Positions 1 through 5,851 of a stretch of 7,632 nt of DNA are shown here, piece by piece; positions within the stretch are counted from its first letter, which is position 1, and each line of letters begins with the position of its first letter. Position numbers and translations under genes: made by a program. Under the pieces are notes generated by a model. That model was not told where the DNA came from. It made no database searches and saw nothing but the letters and a program-made list of their open reading frames with translations. Location: the NCBI GenBank assembly GCA_948949055.1, contig CARBWQ010000038.1, positions 1 to 7,632 of the forward strand. Direction: 5' to 3'. Origin of the DNA: an uncultured Eubacteriales bacterium (GTDB taxonomy: Bacteria > Bacillota > Clostridia > Christensenellales > UBA1242).

Positions 1-2
1 TT

Positions 3-40
3 ACAAATTTGACAAGATTTTTCTTGCCAAATTTGTTTTT
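3..40 (+). terminator. Rho-independent terminator of an upstream gene
   Basis: The arms at 3-16 and 23-36 form a 14-position stem with one A-C mismatch around a 6-base loop, and a short T-run (36-40) follows. The orientation suits a plus-strand gene ending just left of the window. It cleanly separates that gene from the membrane-protein gene at 109. Confidence 0.75.
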
Positions 41-43
41 ATG

Positions 44-81
44 TAGTAAAATATATATGAAGAATATTTAGTAAAATATAT
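44..81. repeat. Two 13-bp direct repeats upstream of the first gene
   Basis: TAGTAAAATATAT occurs exactly at 44-56 and again at 69-81, a 25-bp centre-to-centre distance. The pair fills most of the space between the upstream terminator and the start codon at 109, which is where the gene's promoter must lie. It could be a regulator binding site or simply low-complexity AT-rich promoter DNA. I see no convincing -35/-10 pair here; TATATT at 77-82 is the best -10 candidate. Confidence 0.35.
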
Positions 82-108
82 TGATAAAAATTGATAGGCA
101 AATAAATT

Positions 109-1035
109 ATGATGTTTAAAAATTCGTGTAGGCTTTTATGTGCAAATTTTGCAGAAGTATGGAAACTCTTAGTTTACCATATTTTATCTTTTGCTGTCTG
201 CGTAGGACTACTTGCAGTTTTTTATCAAAACTATTTTGATTATAGTTCTCTTGCAAGTGCAAAGGCTAATCTCAGTGAAGTTTGGGATACTGGAACTCTC
301 TATGGTGCGTCATTCGCAAATGCCTTAACCATTGTAGTTAATTATGTGATTTTTTTCTTCCAGTTCATGTTTGCTGGAAACATTGGAATAGGTATTTATT
401 TTTGTATCATAATTTTTATTCTTTTACCACTTCTTATGAATATAGGCAAGGTTGTGACTTGTGAACTTATGTATGGTTATATGTCTGCTTGTCAAAAGCA
501 AAGCTTTACTGGTACTTTTCTTAAAACGCTTAAAACAAGTTTGTCTTATTCAATATTTAAAGTTTTTTATGCTTTACCTTTCAATTTCTTAATTTTACTA
601 GGTATGTGGGCATTAACTCGCGTTAATAATAATGTGTTTGATCATTTTATGCCTTTTGCTTTTGTTATTTTATCTGCAATTTTAATGGCTATAAAAGAGT
701 TATTTAACGCTGGATGTGCACCTGCAAAAGTGGTTTATGACCACAATGTTCTTTCTTCATATACAATCGGAATGAGAGCTGTGCTTAGAAGAGGAGCAAG
801 AGTTTTCTCAACTGCGATTATTGTATATTTACTTGCTGTTGTACTTTCAATGGTACTTGGACTTTATTCGATTATTATTATACTTCCAATCGTACCTGCT
901 TTTATGCATATATTTGAAATGGTTTGTTTCTTTTCAAGTCAAGGAATGAGATTTTATGTTGATAATGATACAATTCTATCACCTAAAAGACTTGAAGAAG
1001 TTGATAAACTTGAAGATGCAAAATATATAATTTAA
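109..1035 (+). CDS. Multi-pass integral membrane protein of unknown function
   Basis: I do not recognise this 308-residue protein. About six hydrophobic segments can be seen, near residues 20-40, 72-90, 93-113, 148-170, 180-197 and 233-275, the last long enough to hold two helices. Basic loops (for example MRAVLRRGAR, about 222-231) separate them. The C-terminus from about 280 is polar and charged (YVDNDTILSPKR, then an acidic stretch) and probably cytoplasmic. There is no signal peptide distinct from the first helix and no catalytic motif that I can see. The start is ATG-ATG at 109/112 with only a weak AGG-like site at 96-98, so either Met could be used. The gene is flanked by terminators on both sides, so it is probably monocistronic despite lying directly upstream of rnj. 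The overall form resembles poorly described hydrophobic proteins of Clostridia; transporter or envelope roles are equally possible. Confidence 0.85.
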   Translation: MMFKNSCRLLCANFAEVWKLLVYHILSFAVCVGLLAVFYQNYFDYSSLASAKANLSEVWDTGTLYGASFANALTIVVNYVIFFFQFMFAGNIGIGIYFCIIIFILLPLLMNIGKVVTCELMYGYMSACQKQSFTGTFLKTLKTSLSYSIFKVFYALPFNFLILLGMWALTRVNNNVFDHFMPFAFVILSAILMAIKELFNAGCAPAKVVYDHNVLSSYTIGMRAVLRRGARVFSTAIIVYLLAVVLSMVLGLYSIIIILPIVPAFMHIFEMVCFFSSQGMRFYVDNDTILSPKRLEEVDKLEDAKYII

Positions 1036-1064
1036 TTTTAAAGTTATATGCATATAGACAAATG

Positions 1065-1092
1065 ATGACTGATGAAAATCGGGTCATTTTTT
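1065..1092 (+). terminator. Rho-independent terminator after the membrane-protein gene
   Basis: The left arm 1065-1073 pairs with 1078-1087 (one G bulge, one G-U pair) around a GAAA tetraloop at 1074-1077, followed by six T residues (1087-1092). It lies 30 bases after the stop at 1035 and ends only 37 bases before the rnj start. Confidence 0.7.
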
Positions 1093-1129
1093 GCGATTTT
1101 AAAATTTATAAAAAATTAAAGGAGAAAAA

Positions 1130-2788
1130 ATGAATAATAACAAATTAAAAATTACTTTTTTGGGTGGTGTCGGTGAAATAGGAAAAAACATGACAGCTCT
1201 TGAATACAATAATGAAATCATCATTATTGATGCCGGCCTTACTTTCCCAGATGATGATCTACCAGGCATTGATATCGTTATACCTGATATGACTTATCTT
1301 ATTGAAAACAAAGACAAAATCAAGGCACTTCTTCTTACTCATGGTCATGAAGACCATATTGGTGCAGTTCCATTCTTGCTTGAACAAATTCAAATGCCAG
1401 TATATGGTACAAGACTTACTCTTGCACTTGTAGAAAACAAAATGAAGGAACATCCAAAGGTTAAGTTTAAAGGTATTGCAGTAAAACCAAGAAATGTGCT
1501 TAAAATAGGAAATTTCGTAATTGAATTTATTAAAGTAAGTCATTCTATTGCTGGTTCACTTGCATTATCAATAACAACGCCAGCAGGAACTATTGTTCAC
1601 ACAGGTGACTTTAAGATAGATTATGAACCAATCGATGGTGAAATTACAGATCTTTCAAGATTAGGTGAGATTGGAAGGAAGGGTGTTCAGCTTCTTCTTT
1701 GCGAGAGTACAAACGTTTGTAGAAAGGGCTATTCTATGAGCGAAAAGTCAGTTGGAAGAACACTTGAAGAAATTATAAAAAATCATGTTAATAATCGTAT
1801 TATAGTTGCTACATTTGCGTCAAACATTCATAGAATGCAACAAATTTTAAGCATTGCTGAAAAATATAACAGAAAGGTTGCATTTACTGGAAGAAGTATG
1901 GTTAACGTAAGTGAAGTTGCTCTTAAACTTGGTGAGCTTAAATTCAATCGTGATAATATTGTTGACCTTGAAAAGGTTGATAAGATGGATGATAAAGAAA
2001 TTCTCATTATGACTACTGGAAGTCAGGGTGAACCTATGAGCGCACTTACAAGAATGGCTGCTGGTGAATTTAAAAACCTTAAAATTAGACAAAATGACCT
2101 TGTAATTCTTTCAGCATCTCCAATTCCAGGAAATGAAAAAAATGTTTATAACGTAATCAATGCTTTATATAAGCTTGGTGCTGATGTAATATATGATGAA
2201 CTTGCTGATGTTCACACATCTGGTCACGCCTGTCAAGAAGAGTTAAAACTCATGCACAGTCTTGTAAAACCTAAGTTCTTTATGCCAGTGCATGGTGAAT
2301 ATAGACACCTCAAAACTCATAAAGAACTCGCTATGGCTCTTGGTATGGATGCAAGAAATATCCTTCTTCCAAGCATTGGTATGCAAGTTGAACTAAGTGC
2401 AAATGCTATGAAAGAAGTTAAGTTTGTTAAAGCTGGTCAACGCCTTGTCGATGGTATGGGTATTGGTGATATGGACAGTAATGTTTTAAGAGAGCGTAAA
2501 CAACTTTCAGAAGATGGTATTTGTGTTGTTTGTGTAAATATCAATAATGTTGCTGGTGAAGTAGTAGGTGAACCATTTATTATTACTCGTGGTGTTGTAT
2601 ATGCTGATGAACAAGAAAGCTTTGTTCAAGATGCAAAAGCGTGCATTGTAGCGTCACTAAAAGAGGCAGATCTTAGAGGCGTTGACCCAACAATGATTAG
2701 AGCTTCGCTTAGAAGAAATGTTTCTAACTTTATATTTAGACGTACAAAACGTAGACCTATGATATTGACTATTGTTACACTTGGATAA
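1130..2788 (+). CDS. rnj: Ribonuclease J (beta-CASP metallo-beta-lactamase RNase)
   Basis: This is a cytoplasmic RNase that matures and degrades RNA as an endonuclease and 5'-to-3' exonuclease; it is a core mRNA-decay enzyme in low-GC Gram-positives. The 552-residue length matches the family (about 555). The metallo-beta-lactamase core carries the Zn ligands T-H71-G-H73-E-D75-H76, H138 (in SHSIAGS), D160 (in HTGDFK) and H388 (in VHGEYR). The beta-CASP insert is visible as ATFASNIHR (about 227-235), TTGSQGEPMSAL (295-306) and SGHACQEELKLM (364-375). The C-terminal domain begins with the DGMGIGD linker and ends in RRPMILTIV. The start is supported by AAAGGAG at 1118-1124, five bases from the ATG. 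Oddities are HSIAGS and CESTN, where I would expect HSIPDS-like and DSTN. No clear promoter separates it from the preceding terminator; the best -10 is TATAAA at 1107-1112. One copy is in view, so J1 versus J2 cannot be decided. Confidence 0.97.
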   Translation: MNNNKLKITFLGGVGEIGKNMTALEYNNEIIIIDAGLTFPDDDLPGIDIVIPDMTYLIENKDKIKALLLTHGHEDHIGAVPFLLEQIQMPVYGTRLTLALVENKMKEHPKVKFKGIAVKPRNVLKIGNFVIEFIKVSHSIAGSLALSITTPAGTIVHTGDFKIDYEPIDGEITDLSRLGEIGRKGVQLLLCESTNVCRKGYSMSEKSVGRTLEEIIKNHVNNRIIVATFASNIHRMQQILSIAEKYNRKVAFTGRSMVNVSEVALKLGELKFNRDNIVDLEKVDKMDDKEILIMTTGSQGEPMSALTRMAAGEFKNLKIRQNDLVILSASPIPGNEKNVYNVINALYKLGADVIYDELADVHTSGHACQEELKLMHSLVKPKFFMPVHGEYRHLKTHKELAMALGMDARNILLPSIGMQVELSANAMKEVKFVKAGQRLVDGMGIGDMDSNVLRERKQLSEDGICVVCVNINNVAGEVVGEPFIITRGVVYADEQESFVQDAKACIVASLKEADLRGVDPTMIRASLRRNVSNFIFRRTKRRPMILTIVTLG

Positions 2789-2792
2789 AAAT

Positions 2793-3407
2793 ATGGATAA
2801 AATTGAAAACAAAATAAAAGAATTAAGGGTTTTTGCGAGAAACAACTTTGTTCCAATTGTGAGAAATGATACAATTTCAAAAATTTGTTCAATTATTAAA
2901 GAAAAAGAATATTCAAACCTTTTAGAAATAGGTACTGCAATAGGTTATTCTGCAATTTGTATGCTTACATGTAATACTAATGCAAAGATAACAACTATTG
3001 AGAAAAATAAACAAAGATTTGAGGAAGCAGTTAAGAATTTTGAAAGTGTTGATTTATCTGACAGAGTAAATCCAATTTGTGGAGATGCGTTGGAGGAGCT
3101 TAGAAGACTTGTAGTAGAGAAGAAGAAATTTGATTTTATTTTCCTAGACGGCCCAAAAGGTCAATATATAAATTATCTTCCATTATTGAAGAAACTTATG
3201 ACTGATAATGCAACTCTTTTTGCAGATAATATCCTTTTAGGTGGTTTAATTAAAAATGAGAGTTTGGTTAATCATAAAAATAGGACAATGTTTACAAATA
3301 TGAAAAAGTTCTTAAAAGAAATTGAAAATGATAGTGATTTTCAAACGCAAATATTTGAAATAGACGATGGTTTTTCGATTAGTATGATAAAAAATTCAGC
3401 AGAATAA
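2793..3407 (+). CDS. SAM-dependent O-methyltransferase, TrmR/YrrM-like
   Basis: This is a class I methyltransferase of the COMT-like group (Methyltransf_3). In Bacillus subtilis the closest functional type, TrmR (YrrM), methylates 5-hydroxyuridine at tRNA position 34 to 5-methoxyuridine; assigning that substrate here is inference. In the 204-residue form, the SAM-binding motif is LLEIGTAIG (about 43-51), and the Mg-binding acidic residues expected in this group are D119 in FLDGPKG and D145-N146 in ADNILLGG. The ending IDDGFSISMIK is typical. VPIVRND (about 20-26) resembles the family's N-terminal substrate loop. I chose ATG 2793, four bases after the rnj stop, because a TTG at 2772 would overlap rnj and has no ribosome binding site. 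GGAT at 2783-2786, at the end of rnj, is the only Shine-Dalgarno candidate, so translation is probably coupled to rnj. Other small-molecule or tRNA substrates are possible. Confidence 0.85.
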   Translation: MDKIENKIKELRVFARNNFVPIVRNDTISKICSIIKEKEYSNLLEIGTAIGYSAICMLTCNTNAKITTIEKNKQRFEEAVKNFESVDLSDRVNPICGDALEELRRLVVEKKKFDFIFLDGPKGQYINYLPLLKKLMTDNATLFADNILLGGLIKNESLVNHKNRTMFTNMKKFLKEIENDSDFQTQIFEIDDGFSISMIKNSAE

Positions 3408-3428
3408 TAATTTCTGTTGTTTTTTTTT
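3397..3428 (+). terminator. Strong terminator of the rnj-methyltransferase operon
   Basis: The arms 3397-3404 and 3412-3419 pair over 8 bp (one G-U) around a 7-base loop containing tandem TAA stops, followed by nine T residues (3420-3428). The left arm lies inside the final sense codons of the methyltransferase, so the stop codon sits in the loop. Confidence 0.85.
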
Positions 3429-3445
3429 ACAAATTTTGTTACAAT
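3417..3445 (+). promoter_or_regulatory. Extended -10 promoter for the PAP2-tsaE-tsaB operon
   Basis: The proposed -10 is TACAAT at 3440-3445, preceded by TG at 3437-3438 (extended -10 form TGTTACAAT). A weak -35, TTGTTT at 3417-3422, sits 17 bases upstream inside the terminator's right arm and T-run. Transcription would begin about 3452, three bases before the ATG at 3455, and no Shine-Dalgarno sequence lies upstream of that ATG. Confidence 0.5.
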
Positions 3446-3454
3446 ATATCTTGT

Positions 3455-4003
3455 ATGAAGTTTGAATATGATATAATAAGATTTTTTCAATCAAATGCAA
3501 CAACAGGGTGGTTATCTTTCTTTCAGCTTGTAACTTGGCTGGGAAGTTTTCTTGGATTGTTGTTGACCTTTATTATAGTCTTTGCTAAAAATAAAAAACT
3601 TAGCGTTGCACTTGTTTCAGTATTTATCGTTGCGTCTGCTATAAATTATGTCTTGAAAAAGATTATAGCACGAGATAGACCATTTGAAACGTATAGTGAT
3701 ATCATTAATTATGGAAATGAAGATGGTTATAGTATGCCTTCTGGGCATAGTCTTTGTGCAGGAATCTTTGCGACCTATCTTGTTTATACTTTGTTTATCT
3801 CAACTAAAAATAGGTGGACAAGAGGTATAGGGATATTTACAATTTCTCTTTTTCCACTTCTTGTAGCACTTTCTAGAATGGTTTTAGGTGTGCATTATTT
3901 TACTGATACTATATTAGGAATATTTTGTGGAGTTTTATTTGCTTTTTTATCAATTTTGGTATACAATAAAATAACGAATTTGAATGGGCGTAAAAAAAAT
4001 TAA
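3455..4003 (+). CDS. PAP2-family membrane phosphatase
   Basis: This is an integral membrane phosphatase of the PAP2 / type 2 phosphatidic acid phosphatase family. Bacterial members dephosphorylate undecaprenyl diphosphate (BcrC-like) or phosphatidylglycerophosphate (PgpB-like); the sequence alone does not decide between these. All three catalytic motifs are present: K68-x6-R75-P76, P95-S-G-H98, and S140-R141-x5-H147-x3-D151, with H98 and H147 the expected catalytic histidines. The 182-residue length is normal for a compact bacterial PAP2 protein. Hydrophobic helices lie near 20-44, 50-67, 100-115, 124-139 and 150-170. The N-terminus (FEYDIIRFFQS) is the usual family beginning, which supports the ATG at 3455 although it has no ribosome binding site. 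It is the first gene of an apparent operon with tsaE, 24 bases between stop and start, with no clear functional link to t6A synthesis. Confidence 0.9.
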   Translation: MKFEYDIIRFFQSNATTGWLSFFQLVTWLGSFLGLLLTFIIVFAKNKKLSVALVSVFIVASAINYVLKKIIARDRPFETYSDIINYGNEDGYSMPSGHSLCAGIFATYLVYTLFISTKNRWTRGIGIFTISLFPLLVALSRMVLGVHYFTDTILGIFCGVLFAFLSILVYNKITNLNGRKKN

Positions 4004-4027
4004 TTGATGACCATTTCAGGAGAAAAT

Positions 4028-4477
4028 ATGGAAGAAATTTTGTCGATTGTTACAAAAAATGAAAATGAAACTATGCTTGTAGGCGAAAAACTTGCTTTGA
4101 CAGTTGGAAAAGGCGTGGTGTTTACTTTGGTTGGCGATTTGGGAGCAGGCAAGACTCATTTTGTAAAAGGCTTTGTCAAAGGTCTTGGCTCTAATGAACT
4201 TGTTACAAGTCCAACTTTTACACTCCTTAATGTATATGAATGTGGAAAAGTGCCAGTTTATCATTTTGATATGTATAGATTGGAAAACTTGGAGGAAGCA
4301 CAAGAACTTGGATTTAATGAATATTTTGACCTTAAATCACTTGATGGGATAGTTTTAGTTGAATGGCCTGAGAAGGTTAAGGGACTTATAAAATGTCCAC
4401 ATATTCAAATTAAAATTGAGAACATTGATGCAAGTACACGTAAGATTGTTTTGTCTAACATGGGAGGGGAAGAATGA
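4028..4477 (+). CDS. tsaE: tRNA t6A37 synthesis ATPase TsaE
   Basis: TsaE is the ATPase that acts with TsaB and TsaD to transfer threonylcarbamoyl onto A37 of ANN-decoding tRNAs, in the cytoplasm. The 149-residue length is typical. The P-loop is GDLGAGKT (36-43), followed by the family motifs SPTF (61-64), HFDMYRL (79-85, with Walker B-like D81) and VEWPEK (111-116), including the characteristic E112-W113. I chose ATG 4028 because AGGAG at 4018-4022 is five bases upstream of it. The longer frame from TTG 4004 or ATG 4007 would place that site inside the gene and adds seven or eight residues not expected in the family. Its TGA stop overlaps the tsaB start (ATGA), which indicates translational coupling and fits partners needed together. 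Confidence 0.96.
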   Translation: MEEILSIVTKNENETMLVGEKLALTVGKGVVFTLVGDLGAGKTHFVKGFVKGLGSNELVTSPTFTLLNVYECGKVPVYHFDMYRLENLEEAQELGFNEYFDLKSLDGIVLVEWPEKVKGLIKCPHIQIKIENIDASTRKIVLSNMGGEE

Positions 4478-5115
4478 TTGCGATATCTACTGCCTTTAAA
4501 AAAGCATTAATAGCAGTATCTATTGAAGGGGAAAAGGCTTTTAAAGAACTTCCATCAAATTGCAAACATTCTGAGAATATTCTTCCTTCATTAGATGAAC
4601 TGTTATCTTCAATCAACAAAAATCTTAGTCAAAACGATTGCTATTCACTTGTAGTGGGTCCTGGCTCATTTACAGGCCTTAGAATAGGTATATCTTTAAT
4701 AAAAGGCTTCATTGCTGGATTGGGAGAGAAAAAAATCGTATCAATCACAACAAATGAACTAATGGCATATACATATATTAAAAAATTTAAACCAAATGAT
4801 GATTTCTATTGTGTTATTGATGCTCTAAGCAATTTATACTATATAAGTCATTTTTCTAGTAGTGGTGAAAAGCTTGAAAGCGAAAAACTTATCGACCAAG
4901 CTGAACTTGAAACTATAAATGGAGTTATAATAGGGCTTGTTGAGGAAAATGTGCAAAACGCGCAAATCAAAATAGAACCATCGGCACAAGATTTACTTGA
5001 ATTATCACAATTAAAACTCACTGCCAATGACCTAACAAAACCAGAAGAATTAGCACCTCTATATTTAAGAAAAAGCCAAGCAGAGGTTAGCTTAGAAAGC
5101 AAAGAGAAAAATTAA
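4474..5115 (+). CDS. tsaB: tRNA t6A37 synthesis protein TsaB
   Basis: TsaB is the ASKHA-fold pseudo-enzyme that dimerises with TsaD and scaffolds the t6A37 threonylcarbamoyltransferase complex. The signature GPGSFTGLRIG is at residues 62-72, HSENILPSLDELL (32-44) is the usual helix before it, and PLYLRKSQAE (195-204) is the typical family ending. The 213-residue length is slightly short but within the normal range. The N-terminus reads IAISTA where many members have IAIDTS. TsaB does not need catalytic residues, so this is probably harmless. The start has a strong GGGAGGGG at 4462-4469 inside tsaE. The usual followers rimI and tsaD are not next: a 122-base gap with a fresh promoter and an unrelated zinc-ribbon gene come instead, so TsaD must be encoded elsewhere. 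Confidence 0.95.
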   Translation: MIAISTAFKKALIAVSIEGEKAFKELPSNCKHSENILPSLDELLSSINKNLSQNDCYSLVVGPGSFTGLRIGISLIKGFIAGLGEKKIVSITTNELMAYTYIKKFKPNDDFYCVIDALSNLYYISHFSSSGEKLESEKLIDQAELETINGVIIGLVEENVQNAQIKIEPSAQDLLELSQLKLTANDLTKPEELAPLYLRKSQAEVSLESKEKN

Positions 5116-5124
5116 AAAAGTTTT

Positions 5125-5153
5125 AAAAAGTTATAAAAATTAATAGACTTTTT
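5125..5153 (+). terminator. Possible weak terminator after tsaB
   Basis: AAAAAGT at 5125-5131 can pair with ACTTTTT at 5147-5153 across a 15-base loop, ending in a T-run. The stem has a single G-C pair, so termination is likely to be inefficient. It overlaps the -35 of the next gene's promoter. Confidence 0.3.
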
Positions 5154-5172
5154 AAATGGAGCATTGTATAAT
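5144..5172 (+). promoter_or_regulatory. Sigma-A type promoter of the zinc-ribbon gene
   Basis: The -35 is TAGACT at 5144-5149 (4 of 6 consensus bases), followed by a 17-base spacer and a perfect -10, TATAAT, at 5167-5172. Transcription would start about 5179-5180, giving a leader of about 58 bases before the ATG at 5238. The first leader bases can fold into a small hairpin (AAACAT 5180-5185 with ATGTTT 5192-5197). Confidence 0.75.
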
Positions 5173-5237
5173 GTGTTAGAAACATTTATGTATGTTTTAA
5201 TATACTTTATTTTTAAATTAGTTTTTAAGGAGTTATA

Positions 5238-5790
5238 ATGAAAAAACCAGTTTATATTAGATGTCCTAGATGTGAACTTAATTACATTCAAAAGAAGGAT
5301 AAGTATTGTTCTGTATGCAAAAAGAGATGACTTTGATGAAGAAGCTGATCTTGAACTTTGTCCTATTTGTAAGACAAATTACATTCAGCCTGACGAAATT
5401 ATGTGTTCAAGTTGTTTGAAAGAACATAGAAGCGAAGATGGCGAATTGGCAGGTGATTGGGAAGATTACATGGTGTCAGACGATGATGATGACAATATGT
5501 CCATGTATGATGAGCTTGGCGAGATGGCATCAGTTAATGACTTGACAAAGGCTGGAATGCTTGATGACGATGATATGGATTCAGGTATGGGCTTTGCCGA
5601 GGAAGATGATATAGACTTTGGCGACGAAGAATTCGGTGAAGAAAGTGAAGAACTTGAAGACTCAGACGATTTCGAAGATGACTTTGAAGATGAAGAGGAT
5701 TTTGATTTCGATGAAGAAGATGATCTAGATGACGACTTCGACGACGATGACGACGAAGAAGACGAAGATTATGATGATGACGATGAATAA
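5238..5790 (+). CDS. Double zinc-ribbon protein with acidic tail, frame-shifted between the ribbons
   Basis: Translation should start at ATG 5238, which has AAGGAG at 5227-5232. The first frame gives a zinc ribbon, C9-x2-C12-x11-C24-x2-C27, then stops at TGA 5328 after 30 residues. The +1 frame then carries a second ribbon with the same spacing (5359-5415, C-x2-C-x11-C-x2-C, also with NYIQ) and a 104-residue low-complexity tail (5476-5787), in which 48 of the last 64 residues are Asp or Glu, broken mainly by spaced Phe, Leu and Tyr. The second half has no plausible start of its own: the GTG at 5272 lacks a ribosome binding site and its first residues are an out-of-frame copy of ribbon 1. I therefore read one gene of about 183 residues with a +1 shift near 5319-5331. 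The four-Cys ribbons suggest structural zinc; the tail could mimic nucleic acid or bind basic proteins. Function is unknown. A pseudogene or an assembly error remains possible. Confidence 0.7.
5316..5331 (+). other. Candidate +1 frameshift site (A-run followed by UGA-C)
   Basis: In the starting frame the codons are TGC AAA AAG AGA TGA, then C. A Lys tRNA on AAA (5319-5321) could re-pair perfectly with AAA at 5320-5322, after which AGA GAT GAC continues into the second ribbon. Alternatively the shift could occur at the UGA, whose following C makes a weak stop of the kind used in prfB and antizyme frameshifting. No close upstream Shine-Dalgarno-like stimulator is seen. Confidence 0.45.
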
Positions 5791-5805
5791 TCAAAATTTA
5801 ATAAT

Positions 5806-5839
5806 AAAAAAAGAAGAAATTTAATTTCTTCTTTTTTTT
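5806..5839. terminator. Bidirectional terminator between convergent genes
   Basis: A perfect 15-bp stem (5806-5820 with 5824-5838) around a 3-base loop contains a GAAGAAAT/ATTTCTTC core flanked by A/T runs. Read on the plus strand it ends in eight T residues. Read on the minus strand it ends in seven T residues, so it can serve both the zinc-ribbon gene (stop at 5790) and the minus-strand gene (stop at 5852). Confidence 0.85.
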
Positions 5840-5851
5840 GTTTGAATAAGA

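Noticed and set aside
1259..1543. Minus-strand open frame inside rnj
   Set aside because: It lies wholly within a well-supported RNase J coding region and has no start signals or recognisable motifs.
2772..2795. Longer methyltransferase start at TTG 2772
   Set aside because: It would overlap the end of rnj, lacks a ribosome binding site and adds residues not expected in the family; ATG 2793 fits better.
4004..4030. Longer TsaE start at TTG 4004 or ATG 4007
   Set aside because: AGGAG at 4018-4022 is ideally placed for ATG 4028 and would be inside the gene under the longer model.
5328..5330. TGA in the zinc-ribbon gene read as a recoded sense codon (Trp or selenocysteine)
   Set aside because: The same frame meets further TGA codons almost at once (from 5334 and 5337) and makes no sensible protein, whereas the +1 frame does. 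tsaE also uses TGA as a normal stop.
5474..5787. Acidic tail as a DNA tandem repeat or array
   Set aside because: The GAT/GAC/GAA runs vary in order and have no fixed repeat unit; they are explained by coding for Asp and Glu.
5534..5794. Minus-strand open frame rich in His, Arg and Leu
   Set aside because: It is the reverse-complement shadow of the Asp/Glu-codon repeat of the acidic tail. It has no ribosome binding site and overlaps the real gene completely.
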